A stretch of 64,000 bases of DNA from assembly GCA_965232595.1 (NCBI GenBank), contig OZ246983.1, forward strand, positions 2,728,001 through 2,792,000, written 5' to 3'. Under the pieces are notes generated by a model that was given only the letters and a program-made list of their open reading frames with translations, was not told the origin of the DNA and made no database searches. Numbering within the stretch: the first letter of the stretch is position 1; each line of letters opens with the position of its first letter. Of the stretch, positions 16,067 to 24,985 are shown piece after piece. The translations under genes were made by a program, and so were the position numbers. This DNA comes from SZUA-309 sp965232595. Lineage in GTDB: Bacteria > Pseudomonadota > Gammaproteobacteria > Pseudomonadales > Azotimanducaceae.

Positions 16067-17497
16067 ATGCCACAAACTCTCTACTGGTACGACCTGGAAA
16101 CTTCCGGGACCGAACCCCGTTGGGATCGGATCGTGCAGTTCGGCGGCTTTCGCACCGACATGGATCTGAATCCGGTCGGCGACGAGCTCTGTACCTACGT
16201 GTCGCTGCCCGACGACGTCCTGCCGAACCCGCAGGCGACGCTGGTCACCGGCATCACGCCGGCGCGAACGCACGCGGAAGGCATCACCGAGTTCGAAGCG
16301 CTGGAGCAGATCCGGGCGCTGTTCAGTCAGCCGGATACCTGCGTGGCGGGATTCAACAGCCTGCGGTTCGACGATGAGTTCATCCGCTACGGCTTCTACC
16401 GCATGCTCATGGATCCTTACGCCAGAGAGTGGCAGAACGGCAACTCGCGCTGGGACATCATCGATCTGGTCCGGGCAACCGGCGCGCTGCGGCGGGATGG
16501 CATTAGCTGGCCGGTGAACGAAGAAGGTCTGCCGACCTACCGTCTGGAAGACATGACACATGCCAACGGGCTGGATCATGGTCATGCCCATGATGCGCTT
16601 TCGGATGTACGCGCCACGGTTGCCGTTGCCCGGATGATCAAAACGGCGCAGCCGAGGCTGTACGACTACTACTTCAACCTGCGGCGAAAGAAATCGGTGC
16701 GCAACCTGCTCGAACCCTACGGCGCGCGCCTGTGCCTGCACGTCTCCGGCATGTACCCGCGTGAGCAGTTCTGCTCGGCGCCCGTGGTCTCAATCTGCCG
16801 GCACCCGACCAACTCGAACTCCATCATCGTTGCCGACCTGTCCAAGGACGTGGAATCGCTGCTGCAGTGGCCGGAAGAGCAGATCCGGGAGAAGCTCTTC
16901 GCTCCGGGCCGGCAGCCGGATCGCCCGGCGCTGAAAGAGATCAAGATCAACCGCTGCCCGTTTGTGGCCGGTATCGAGGTGCTCGACGAGGAGAACTGGT
17001 CGAGAATCGGTTACCGGCAGAAAGACGCGGAGCGGCGGATGCGCAGGCTCGGCCAACCCGGGCTGGCGCAGAAAATCGCCCGGGTCTACTCCGGCCGCTC
17101 GCTCGCGAACCCGGACGACCCTGACGCTGGGCTCTACAACGCCTTCCTGCAGGACGCGGACCGGTCGCGCTGCAACACTTTTCTCGAGTCGGTGCGCGGC
17201 GGCGGCTGGCAGGATCTGGACTATCAGGATGCACGGCTGCACGTGCTCGCCGCGCGGCTGAAAGCCCGGAGCTTCTCCGAGCGGATGACGGAGGAGGAGC
17301 GGGGCGACTGGCATGCTTTCGTGTCCGCCAAGCTCAACTCGACGGATGCGGACTGGCTGACGCTCGAGCGCTTCATGGCAGAGGTCGGCGAAACGCGGGC
17401 ATCGCTTGCAGGAGAGCCGGCAACCGGGCGCGACCTGAGCCTGCTCGATGAGCTGCTCGAGCATGGTGAGCGGCTGGCCGCTCGGTACCCTGCATGA
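16067..17497 (+). CDS. sbcB: Exodeoxyribonuclease I
   Basis: A 476-residue protein of normal length. The N-terminal DnaQ-like exonuclease domain has WYDLETSGT (catalytic Asp and Glu near residues 9 and 11), AGFNSLRFDDEF and HGHAHDALSDVRAT, which supplies the last catalytic His and Asp. The SH3-like and C-terminal ExoI domains follow (SICRHPTNSNSIIVADL, YLEY replaced by VYSGRSLANP region). It degrades single-stranded DNA 3' to 5' in recombination and mismatch repair and interacts with SSB. Its stop overlaps the next start as ATGA, coupling it to an ABC transporter with no obvious functional tie. Confidence 0.95.
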   Translation: MPQTLYWYDLETSGTEPRWDRIVQFGGFRTDMDLNPVGDELCTYVSLPDDVLPNPQATLVTGITPARTHAEGITEFEALEQIRALFSQPDTCVAGFNSLRFDDEFIRYGFYRMLMDPYAREWQNGNSRWDIIDLVRATGALRRDGISWPVNEEGLPTYRLEDMTHANGLDHGHAHDALSDVRATVAVARMIKTAQPRLYDYYFNLRRKKSVRNLLEPYGARLCLHVSGMYPREQFCSAPVVSICRHPTNSNSIIVADLSKDVESLLQWPEEQIREKLFAPGRQPDRPALKEIKINRCPFVAGIEVLDEENWSRIGYRQKDAERRMRRLGQPGLAQKIARVYSGRSLANPDDPDAGLYNAFLQDADRSRCNTFLESVRGGGWQDLDYQDARLHVLAARLKARSFSERMTEEERGDWHAFVSAKLNSTDADWLTLERFMAEVGETRASLAGEPATGRDLSLLDELLEHGERLAARYPA

Positions 17498-18225
17498 GCG
17501 ATTGCGTCAGTTTCAGAGACGTCTGGAAGTCTTACCTGCCCGGTCAACCCGTGCTGAAAGGGGTGAGCCTCGATCTGCCGGCGGGTGCCACCACCGCCAT
17601 CGTCGGCGAGAGCGGGTCCGGCAAGACGACGCTGCTGCAGCTCGTCAACGCGGTGCAGCAGCCCGATAAGGGGGAAGTGCGGGTCTTCGATGAGCCGATC
17701 CCCGATGAGCCCATCCGCTTCCGCCGGCAGATCGGCTACAGCGTCCAGGGCGCCGGGCTCTTTCCACACATGACCAATCGGCAGAACGTGACCCTGCTGG
17801 CCCGGCTCGAACGGTGGCCGGAAGAGAAGATCGAGGCCAGGTTTGCTGCCTTGCTCGAGGAGATGGAGCTGCCCGCTGAGCTGGCCGACCGCTTTCCCCG
17901 GGAGCTGTCCGGGGGGCAGCAGCAGCGGGTCGGGCTGTGCCGGGCGCTGATGCTGCAACCGCGCCTGCTGCTGCTCGACGAGCCGTTCTCTGCGCTCGAT
18001 CCGATCACCCGGGTCGGCATCTACGAGCGTTTTCGCGAGGTGCAGGCACACGAAGGGGTGAGCAGCCTGCTGGTTACTCACGACATGCGGGAGGCGGTGA
18101 AGCTGGCGCAGATGCTGGTGATTGTCGCCGAGGGGGAGGTTGCCCAGGCCGGACCGGTCGCAGAGGTGCTTGCCCAGCCGGCCACGGACTACGTGGCGGA
18201 GCTGCTTCGGGGGCAGCTGGAATGA
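17494..18225 (+). CDS. ABC transporter ATPase, osmoprotectant (OpuCA/YehX) type
   Basis: A 243-residue ATPase with Walker A GESGSGKTT at about 37-45, the Q-loop, signature LSGGQQQRVGLCRAL near 140, Walker B LLLLDEPFSALD and the switch His in LVTHDM. The sequence resembles quaternary-amine/osmoprotectant importers but is short: the C-terminal CBS regulatory domains of OpuAA/OpuCA are missing. Both ends overlap their neighbours by 4 bp (sbcB before, the receptor-permease fusion after), so the importer is co-translated. Confidence 0.9.
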   Translation: MSDCVSFRDVWKSYLPGQPVLKGVSLDLPAGATTAIVGESGSGKTTLLQLVNAVQQPDKGEVRVFDEPIPDEPIRFRRQIGYSVQGAGLFPHMTNRQNVTLLARLERWPEEKIEARFAALLEEMELPAELADRFPRELSGGQQQRVGLCRALMLQPRLLLLDEPFSALDPITRVGIYERFREVQAHEGVSSLLVTHDMREAVKLAQMLVIVAEGEVAQAGPVAEVLAQPATDYVAELLRGQLE

Positions 18226-19721
18226 TCGGCTGCCTCGCAGACGTGCTGCGCCGGACGGCGCTGCTCTGGACCCTTGTTTCAGCCCCCCTGGCCCTGCCGG
18301 CGGCGGCCGACACCGCGCCGGTTCGGATCGCGAGCAAAAACTTCAACGAGTCCTACATTCTGGCCGAGGTCATCGCCCAGCGCCTGGAGGCCGACGGGTT
18401 TGCCGTGGAGCGGAAGTTCGGCCTCGGCGGCACGCTGATCTGCTTCGATGCGCTGGTTGCTGGCGAGATCGATCTTTACGTGGAGTACACGGGCACCCTG
18501 AGCCAGGCCATCCTGGGGTCTCCCGGGGTGACCGAGATCGCAGCGCTGAACGAGCTCATCGCGAACCGCGGTCTGGCCATGCTGGCGCCTCTCGGATTCA
18601 ACAATACTTACGCCATGGCGACGCCAAGAGCCGTTGCTGAAGCGCGTGGGCTCGCGCGGATTGGTGACATGGCGGCGCACGGAGACCTGAAGGTGGTGGT
18701 CAGTCACGAGTTTCTCGAGCGGGAAGACGGCTGGCCCGGGCTGTCCGCCGCGTACGGTCTCGACATGCCGGTGACGGGGATAGAGCACGGGCTGGCTTAC
18801 CAGGCGATCGCCGAAGGCAGCATCGATGTAACCGATGCGTACTCCACGGACGGTGAGCTCGAGCGTTACGACCTGAAGGTGCTGACCGACGACCTCGACT
18901 ACTTCCCGGAATACCTGGCAGCGCCGCTGGTGCGCACGGCGCTGGCGCCGGCCGTGCTGGATGCCGTCGGCAGCCTCGCAGGCCTGATAGACGCCGACCG
19001 CATGCAGGCCATGAATGCGGAGGTGGTCTTCGCCAAGCGATCGTTCGCGTCCGTCGCCAACGAGTTTCTGGTCAGCGAAGGCCTCTCGGAAGTGCGCAGT
19101 GATACCGGTAGCCTGATCGAGGCGCTGGGTCGCAACACCCTGCAGCACCTGAAGCTGACGGCGACGGCGCTGGTGGGTGCGGTGCTGGTCGGTATCGGCT
19201 TGAGCCTGCTGGTGTTCAGGAACGCGGTGCTGTCACGGGCGGTCACTTACTTCTGCGGCCTGCTGCAGACGGTGCCCTCCATCGCGCTCCTGGCGCTGCT
19301 CATCCCGTTGCTCGGGATCGGCATGGCGCCGGCGGTGCTGGCGCTGTTCCTCTACTCGCTGTTGCCCATACTGCGCAACACGCTCACCGCGCTGACGACG
19401 ATCGATCCGACCCTGATCCGGGTTGCCGTGGCGATGGGCATGAAGCCAGGCGAGCAGCTGCGCCACGTTTACCTGCCGCTGTCGGCGCCGAGCATGTTTG
19501 CCGGTATCAGAACGGCCGCCGTCATCAGCATCGGCACCGCGACGCTGGCGGCGTTCATCGGTGCGGGTGGGTTGGGCGACCCCATCGTCACCGGCCTGGC
19601 GCTGAACGACACCAACCTGATTCTGCAGGGCGCCATCCCGGCGGCCATTCTGGCCATTCTCACCGAGCTCGTGTTCGAGGGTCTCGAACGCTGGCTGATA
19701 CCCGCCTCGCTGCGGGACTAG
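18222..19721 (+). CDS. Fused substrate-binding protein and permease of an osmoprotectant-type ABC importer
   Basis: A 499-residue fusion. A signal-like hydrophobic N-terminus (about 1-28, cleaving near AAADTAP) leads into an OpuAC-type binding domain (30-285) with IASKNFNESYILAEVIA, FGLGGTLICFDAL and EYTGTLSQAILG. It continues into a six-helix permease domain (about 300-490) with the EAA-loop sequence VAMGMKPGEQLRHVYLPL. Together with the preceding ATPase it forms a full importer for a small solute such as betaine, choline or a thiol-betaine. In the familiar fused importers the receptor follows the permease; here the order is reversed, placing the receptor N-terminally in the periplasm. The start is the ATG overlapping the ATPase stop. 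Confidence 0.87.
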   Translation: MIGCLADVLRRTALLWTLVSAPLALPAAADTAPVRIASKNFNESYILAEVIAQRLEADGFAVERKFGLGGTLICFDALVAGEIDLYVEYTGTLSQAILGSPGVTEIAALNELIANRGLAMLAPLGFNNTYAMATPRAVAEARGLARIGDMAAHGDLKVVVSHEFLEREDGWPGLSAAYGLDMPVTGIEHGLAYQAIAEGSIDVTDAYSTDGELERYDLKVLTDDLDYFPEYLAAPLVRTALAPAVLDAVGSLAGLIDADRMQAMNAEVVFAKRSFASVANEFLVSEGLSEVRSDTGSLIEALGRNTLQHLKLTATALVGAVLVGIGLSLLVFRNAVLSRAVTYFCGLLQTVPSIALLALLIPLLGIGMAPAVLALFLYSLLPILRNTLTALTTIDPTLIRVAVAMGMKPGEQLRHVYLPLSAPSMFAGIRTAAVISIGTATLAAFIGAGGLGDPIVTGLALNDTNLILQGAIPAAILAILTELVFEGLERWLIPASLRD

Positions 19722-20716
19722 AGCGTGTTCCGGTAGGCGTCGTAGGACGCCAGCGCCGGATCGAAGTCGATATCGCCCGGCGCGTCCTTCCAGATGGCAA
19801 CCGTCCACTCGCCCGCGATGGCGGTCGCCGCGTGGACGTGCTCCTGCCAGGGAAAATCCTCGTCGCCGAAGTAGTCCTCCGGTGACAGGCCGGCGAGGAA
19901 CAGCGCCTGGTCGCCGGCGGCCAGCGAGTTGACCAGCGCCTGCGGCGCCCCAAGCTCAGCGGCCAGGGCTGCCTGACGGGCGATCTCGACCGCAGACAGG
20001 ATGGCCAGCCGCCAGATCTGGCCGTTGCTCTTCAGCATCAGGAAGCCGGGCGGATCGTCGACCAGGTAGTACTCCACCAGGTTGTGCTTGTGCATCAGCT
20101 CGTGCAGCCAGTCGGCAAGCTGCGGGTCGGTTAAAAAAGGGGGCGGGTCGATGGCCAGCGTCGACTTCAGACGCACCGTGTGCTGATTGAAGTACTCGGC
20201 GACAAGCTCCTCCACGAAATCGTGGGTCGTCAGGATCGGATCCTCCATCTGCTTCGGTATGAAGCGATGAATGAGCCCGGCGTTGAACGCCTGCACCGCC
20301 AGCTTCTCGTCCGCCACGCCGGTGAGCATGGCGCGTTTTATATGCCGGTCATTGAGCGCCTGGCAGAACTGCAGGCCGTTCAGCGACGGCATGGCGTAGT
20401 CGACGACGAGAACGGAGTTGCGCCGAAACCTGTCCACCTGGTTGATTTCCTGCTCGATGAGGCTGAGATCCAGATGGATGACCGCCTGCTTGGCATCACG
20501 CTGCAGCGAGAAGCAGCGGTCCATCAGCGGCGCCAGGGGGATCGGCTGGTTCAGATAGGCCAGGGCCTCTTCCGGATCGCTGAAGGTCCGGCAGGCCCAG
20601 TCACCGGGCAGCTCCAGCTCCAGGCTGGCCAGGAATGCCTCGTTGTCGTCGACGAAGCAGATGGTGGTCGGGTGGTAGTACGGGGCCAGGCTGAACTGGC
20701 TGGTGTCAGGGCTCAT
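19718..20716 (-). CDS. Atypical response regulator with enlarged receiver domain
   Basis: A 332-residue protein whose N-terminal half is a CheY-like receiver: acidic pair D23-D24 (ICFVDDNEAF), predicted phosphoryl acceptor D106 (VLVVDYAMPSLNGL), T132 (MLTGVADE) and K155 (FIPKQ). The acidic pair and the acceptor are 82 residues apart, about 35-40 more than usual, because an insertion (about 55-95) interrupts the fold. The C-terminal half (170-332) has no DNA-binding or enzymatic motif that I recognise. It follows the Arc-like gene by 10 bp. No histidine kinase is adjacent. The convergent ABC gene overlaps its stop by 4 bp. Confidence 0.75.
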   Translation of the reverse strand: MSPDTSQFSLAPYYHPTTICFVDDNEAFLASLELELPGDWACRTFSDPEEALAYLNQPIPLAPLMDRCFSLQRDAKQAVIHLDLSLIEQEINQVDRFRRNSVLVVDYAMPSLNGLQFCQALNDRHIKRAMLTGVADEKLAVQAFNAGLIHRFIPKQMEDPILTTHDFVEELVAEYFNQHTVRLKSTLAIDPPPFLTDPQLADWLHELMHKHNLVEYYLVDDPPGFLMLKSNGQIWRLAILSAVEIARQAALAAELGAPQALVNSLAAGDQALFLAGLSPEDYFGDEDFPWQEHVHAATAIAGEWTVAIWKDAPGDIDFDPALASYDAYRNTL

Positions 20717-20726
20717 CAGAGATCCT

Positions 20727-21017
20727 CTAGGACAGCAGGTTTCTCAGGGCTTCCTTCTTCCTGCCCGACATCCGGCGATAGGCGCGGATCAAGGATTCTT
20801 CATCCTCGCTCAGCTCGCGACGGAACAGGTCTTCGATCTGCTCGTGCAGAGCCATATCGCTGCTCTGCGTTTCGACCGGCAGGCCGCTGAAGGTCTGGTG
20901 CAGCCGCGCTACAATGTCGGAATTCATGCTGCGCCTGTAATGGCGAGCAGATTCCCGAATCTGATCCCTCATGGCTGGCGGAAGACGGACCATGTATTTG
21001 TATGGTTGTTCTTTCAT
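20727..21017 (-). CDS. Arc-like ribbon-helix-helix DNA-binding protein
   Basis: A 96-residue protein whose first half reads MKEQPYKYMVRLPPAM and then RESARHYRRSMNSDIVARL. This is the beta-strand, helix and helix pattern of the Arc/MetJ fold and matches Arc-type repressors, which dimerise and insert the strand into the DNA major groove. The second half is acidic and ends with a basic helix (YRRMSGRKKEALRNLL). The ATG at 21017 is chosen because the frame upstream lacks conserved sequence. It is first in a two-gene operon with the atypical response regulator, suggesting that the pair acts together. Confidence 0.75.
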   Translation of the reverse strand: MKEQPYKYMVRLPPAMRDQIRESARHYRRSMNSDIVARLHQTFSGLPVETQSSDMALHEQIEDLFRRELSEDEESLIRAYRRMSGRKKEALRNLLS

Positions 21018-21166
21018 GTTCGGCTCGTCAGCGATGGCGGCGCAGGCAATGCGCCTGACCGAATCTAGCGGTGATGCCAGGTCCGAACAAGGGTGGCAAT
21101 CTGATATCACCGCGCTGAGTCCCGGTCGGGGAAACAAGGTACAAAACGGAGCGTGAGGAGGCACCA

Positions 21167-21934
21167 TTGAGCCAGGAGATGCAGCCGCTGCAGCGCCAGA
21201 ACATCCGTCTGGCGGCAACCGTGGTGCTGATGCGGGATACCGGATCAGGCGTCGAGGTGTTCATGCTGAAGCGTCCCGGCGGTGGTGACTTTCCGGATCT
21301 GCACGTGTTCCCCGGCGGCAAGGTGGACGACCAGGACCTGCTGGACGATCAGGTGCGCGGCTGCACGGAAGCCGCCGCCAATCGCCTGCTGGGGCTGCAG
21401 GCCGGTGGCCTCAGGTACTGGGTGACGGCCATCCGGGAGTGCTTTGAAGAGTGCGGCGTGCTGCTCGCCCGACGCGGAGGCGAGTTTGTAACCTTGTCAG
21501 GTGCAGAGGAGGTGGATCGCTTCGACGGCTACCGGCAGGCGCTGATCGAGGGCAGCATGACCATGGCCGATCTCTGCCAGGCAGAATCCCTGGTTCTGGC
21601 TGCCGACTGCCTCCTCTATCACAGCCACTGGCTGACGCCGGAGTCGGCGCCGCGCCGATTTGATACCCGCTTCTTCGTGGCCCGGATGCCGGTCGCTCAG
21701 GACACCGCCGCGCACACCGAAGAGACCGCCGGCGAGCACTGGGTTTCTCCGGAAGCGGCCCTCGACGAAGCGGCCGCTGGCCGCTGGCAGATGATCTCGC
21801 CAACCACTACAACCCTGTCCACCCTGCGGCCGTTCGCGACCGTGCAGGCGGCGTTTGCTGCGGTGGCGGAGGAGACGCACCTGCCGGTGCTGAGCGAAGA
21901 GCTCAAGTTCCAGGGGATGCAGTCACTTCGATGA
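21167..21934 (+). CDS. NUDIX hydrolase with interrupted Nudix box (NUDT19-like)
   Basis: A 255-residue protein starting at TTG, chosen because GAGGAG lies 6 bp upstream; an ATG four codons later is possible. It has VEVFMLKRPGGGDF and PGGKVDDQD followed, after about 35 residues, by AIRECFEECGVLL. The Nudix signature GX5EX7REUXEEXGU is thus split by an insertion, as in the RP2p/NUDT19 group, some members of which hydrolyse CoA or acyl-CoA. The stop overlaps the next start (ATGA), coupling it to an ABC exporter ATPase. Confidence 0.82.
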   Translation: MSQEMQPLQRQNIRLAATVVLMRDTGSGVEVFMLKRPGGGDFPDLHVFPGGKVDDQDLLDDQVRGCTEAAANRLLGLQAGGLRYWVTAIRECFEECGVLLARRGGEFVTLSGAEEVDRFDGYRQALIEGSMTMADLCQAESLVLAADCLLYHSHWLTPESAPRRFDTRFFVARMPVAQDTAAHTEETAGEHWVSPEAALDEAAAGRWQMISPTTTTLSTLRPFATVQAAFAAVAEETHLPVLSEELKFQGMQSLR

Positions 21935-22605
21935 GTTCGGTTCTGAGCGTGCGCGCGCTAAGCAAGTCGTTCCTCGACGGTGAGGTGCAGCGGTCGGTGT
22001 TGGCGGATGTGGACCTGGACCTTGCCGACGGCGAGGTGCTGGCCCTGATGGGGCCGAGCGGCTCCGGCAAGTCCACCCTGCTCAACCTGCTCGCGGGGCT
22101 GCTCGAACCGGACAGCGGGTCCATCGTTCTGACCCTGGCAGACGGGCCGCAGATGCTCTCCGAGCTGTCGGAAGCCGGGCGAACCAGGCTGCGGCGTCGG
22201 CAGATCGGCTACGTTTTTCAGTTCTTCAACCTCATCCCGACCCTGACGGTCCGGGAAAACGTGCTGCTGCCGCTGGAGCTGAACAACCTGGCCCACCTGA
22301 GCGCGGAAGCTCTGGAGCGACTGAGCGCGCTGGGGCTGGCCGAGCGCCTGGATGACTTCCCCGGGCACCTGTCCGGGGGCGAGCGCCAGCGTACGGCCAT
22401 TGCCCGGGCCATGGCCCACCGGCCCAGGCTGGTGCTGGCCGATGAGCCGACGGGCAACCTGGATGCGCAGACCGCCACCGACGTGGCCGAGCGTCTGGTT
22501 GGCGAGGCCCGCAGTCAGGCCAGCGGCCTGATCATGGCCACGCACAGCGAGCAGATCGCCGGCCTGGCCGACAAGGTTCTGCGCCTCGACAAGCAAAGCA
22601 GCTGA
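21931..22605 (+). CDS. LolD/MacB-type ABC transporter ATPase
   Basis: A 224-residue ATPase with Walker A GPSGSGKST at about 38-46, YVFQFFNLIPTLTVREN (Q-loop typical of LolD/MacB), signature LSGGERQRTAIARA, Walker B LVLADEPTGNLD and the switch His ATHS. This subfamily powers mechanotransmission-type exporters acting on lipoproteins, peptides or lipids rather than transport through the membrane domain. Seven bases separate it from the FtsX-like partner. Confidence 0.93.
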   Translation: MSSVLSVRALSKSFLDGEVQRSVLADVDLDLADGEVLALMGPSGSGKSTLLNLLAGLLEPDSGSIVLTLADGPQMLSELSEAGRTRLRRRQIGYVFQFFNLIPTLTVRENVLLPLELNNLAHLSAEALERLSALGLAERLDDFPGHLSGGERQRTAIARAMAHRPRLVLADEPTGNLDAQTATDVAERLVGEARSQASGLIMATHSEQIAGLADKVLRLDKQSS

Positions 22606-22612
22606 GCTAGCG

Positions 22613-24985
22613 GTGAAGCTGCTCAGCCTCAGTCAGCTGCGCTTCTTCCGCCTGGCACCCTGGAGCACCCTGACGGTCCTGCTGGGGGTCACGCTGGCGG
22701 TCAGCTCAATCGTTGCCGTGCACCAGATCAGCCAGCGTGTGGTCGTCAGCCTGGCGGCGGTGACGCCGCCGCAGCTGACCGACGTCACCCATCGGCTGAG
22801 CCGGCCGGCGCAGACCATGGCGGACTACTTCGAGCTCCGTCGACAGTGGCGCGCCGGAGAGCTGGAGGAAGTGCTGGCGCTGATGCCCCTGGTCGAGGGG
22901 GAGGTGGGCGGCTACAGGCTCCTTGGGGTGGATGCGTTCTCCGGCGTCCGGGCGGCCATGGGCCTGGCCCTGCTGCCGCCGGGCGAGGTGCTTGCGGGAG
23001 AAGGCACCGGGCTTGCTGTTGGTGATCAGATTCGCACGGAACACGCGCTGCTGGAGGTGGCCTACCTGCTGCCGGAACTACCTGACAACCTTCTGTTGGC
23101 CGGCGTCGGGACTGCGCAGGCAGCCCTCGGCCGGAGTGATGAGGCGCTCGACGCGGTGGCGGTGGTGGTGGGCTCGCCGAGCCAGCAGATCATCGACTGG
23201 CTGGATCGGCTGTTGCCGGGGTTCTCAGCGGGCATCGGCCTGACCACCCTGGAGGTCACCGGCTGGACGGTCACCGAAGCGGCCGCCAGCGAGCCGACGC
23301 TGGCGTTCTCGCGATCGGTGCTGTTCAACCTGGGTGCGCTGGGCAGCCTGGCGCTGGTGGTGGCCTGGCTGCTCGTTTACCAGGTGAGCGTGATCTGGCT
23401 GCGGCGCCGGGCGATGACGCTGAACCGGCTGCGGCAGATGGGCGTGTCCGAAACGGAGCTGCGCCGGGTTTTTCTGCTCAGCCTGCTGCTGCTGGGCCTG
23501 CTGTCGAGCCTGCTCGGGGCAGCGCTGGGTGACTGGCTGGCCAGCGGCCTGGCCGGGCTTGCCACCGGCTTCAGCAGCGACCTGCCGGAAGTGACGCTGG
23601 ATCGCTGGGTGCTTCTTAAGGCCGGCGGCAGCGCGGTATTCGTCTGCCTGGTCGGTGGCTGGCTGGCCTGCCGGCAGGAAGCCGCTCCCGGCACCGGCAA
23701 GTGGGCCTTTCGCGTGTTCTGGCTGCTGTTCCTGGTCGCCGGTGCCTACGGCCTCTTCCTGGATACCTCGCTGCTCGGTGGTTTTGCCGCCATCGCCGCG
23801 CTTGCGGTGTTGACGCTGGTAGTGATCCCGGTGCTGCTCTCCGGGCTGAAACGGCTCGCCACCCGCCCCGGCGGAGCCTTCGTCAGCTCCGGCAGGCTGC
23901 TCGGCCGGATGGGCATTCGGGAGATGCTCTGGTACCCGGGCGATCTGGCCATCGCCATCGGCGCGCTGGTCCTGGCGCTGGCAACCAGCGTCGCCATGGC
24001 GTTGATGGTGGACAGCTTCCGCTCGGATTTCGAAGCAATGCTCGATCAGCGGGTCGTGCATGACGTGTTCGTCAGCTCCGAGTCAGGTGAGCGCCTGAAC
24101 GAGCTGGCCGAGCACCTGGAAACGCTGGACGAGGTTGCCAGGGTCCAGCGTTACGGACGTCAGGAGCTGTCGGTCGCCGGGCGCCGGGTCGTGGTCGGGT
24201 ACAGCAGGCTCGATGCCCGGGAAAGTGCCCGCTACGGTCTGCCCGAAGCGTTACCGGCGGGTCAGCTCATCGCCAGCGAGCGGCTGGCCCGGGAGCTCGG
24301 GCTGGCGGAGGGAGACGTCATCGATCTGGCCGGCCAGGGGTTCCGCCTAGCCGGGATTTTTCCGGGTTACGGGGACAGCACCCTGCGGCTGATCGTGGAT
24401 GATGCGGACGCTGCTCGAATCGGCCTGCCGCTCGTTTATGACCGGCTCAGCATCGACGCCACCGACGAGCCCGCGGTCATCGAAGCCGTCCGCAGCTATC
24501 AGGCGGACCTGCAGGTTCAGGCCCGCGGCAGCATTCGCGAGCTGGCGCTGAGGATTTTTGATCAGACCTTCGCCATCACCCGGGCGCTGACGCTCCTGGC
24601 GCTGCTGGTGGCCAGCGTTGGTCTGTACAACGCGCTGCTGGCGCTCGAGCTGCTGCAGCAGCCGGCCCGGCGCCTGTTGCACACCATGGGCACCACCTCG
24701 GGCGAGCAGAAGCTCGTTGCCGCCTGTCGGGTGATCGGCGTTGGCCTGATCGCCCTGTTGCTGGCACTGCCTCTGGGCCTGCTGATGGGTTGGCTGCTCT
24801 GCGGGGTGATCAACCCCCGGGCGTTCGGCTGGAGCCTCAGCCTCGAGGTGTCTGCAGGCTCCTTCCTCTGGCCCGTGCTGTCGGCGCTGCTGGCCATGAT
24901 CGTCGTCGGCCTCGCGCCCTTGCCCGCCGAGGAGGCAGGAGAGAGCGGGTCCATGGAAACGGGAGAATTTGATGGGCCGGCTTAG
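22613..24985 (+). CDS. FtsX-like ABC transporter permease (YbbP type)
   Basis: A 790-residue membrane protein with an N-terminal helix (about 15-40), a large periplasmic domain, helices around 240-265, 290-315 and 345-365, a second set of central helices (370-400, 440-465), a second periplasmic domain, and a last trio (about 665-770). Two FtsX/MacB-like modules in tandem with about ten helices fit the YbbAP-type architecture. It starts at GTG eight bases after the ATPase stop and overlaps the following lipoprotein gene by 14 bp. With these it probably forms an envelope-lipid or lipoprotein handling complex. Confidence 0.85.
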   Translation: MKLLSLSQLRFFRLAPWSTLTVLLGVTLAVSSIVAVHQISQRVVVSLAAVTPPQLTDVTHRLSRPAQTMADYFELRRQWRAGELEEVLALMPLVEGEVGGYRLLGVDAFSGVRAAMGLALLPPGEVLAGEGTGLAVGDQIRTEHALLEVAYLLPELPDNLLLAGVGTAQAALGRSDEALDAVAVVVGSPSQQIIDWLDRLLPGFSAGIGLTTLEVTGWTVTEAAASEPTLAFSRSVLFNLGALGSLALVVAWLLVYQVSVIWLRRRAMTLNRLRQMGVSETELRRVFLLSLLLLGLLSSLLGAALGDWLASGLAGLATGFSSDLPEVTLDRWVLLKAGGSAVFVCLVGGWLACRQEAAPGTGKWAFRVFWLLFLVAGAYGLFLDTSLLGGFAAIAALAVLTLVVIPVLLSGLKRLATRPGGAFVSSGRLLGRMGIREMLWYPGDLAIAIGALVLALATSVAMALMVDSFRSDFEAMLDQRVVHDVFVSSESGERLNELAEHLETLDEVARVQRYGRQELSVAGRRVVVGYSRLDARESARYGLPEALPAGQLIASERLARELGLAEGDVIDLAGQGFRLAGIFPGYGDSTLRLIVDDADAARIGLPLVYDRLSIDATDEPAVIEAVRSYQADLQVQARGSIRELALRIFDQTFAITRALTLLALLVASVGLYNALLALELLQQPARRLLHTMGTTSGEQKLVAACRVIGVGLIALLLALPLGLLMGWLLCGVINPRAFGWSLSLEVSAGSFLWPVLSALLAMIVVGLAPLPAEEAGESGSMETGEFDGPA

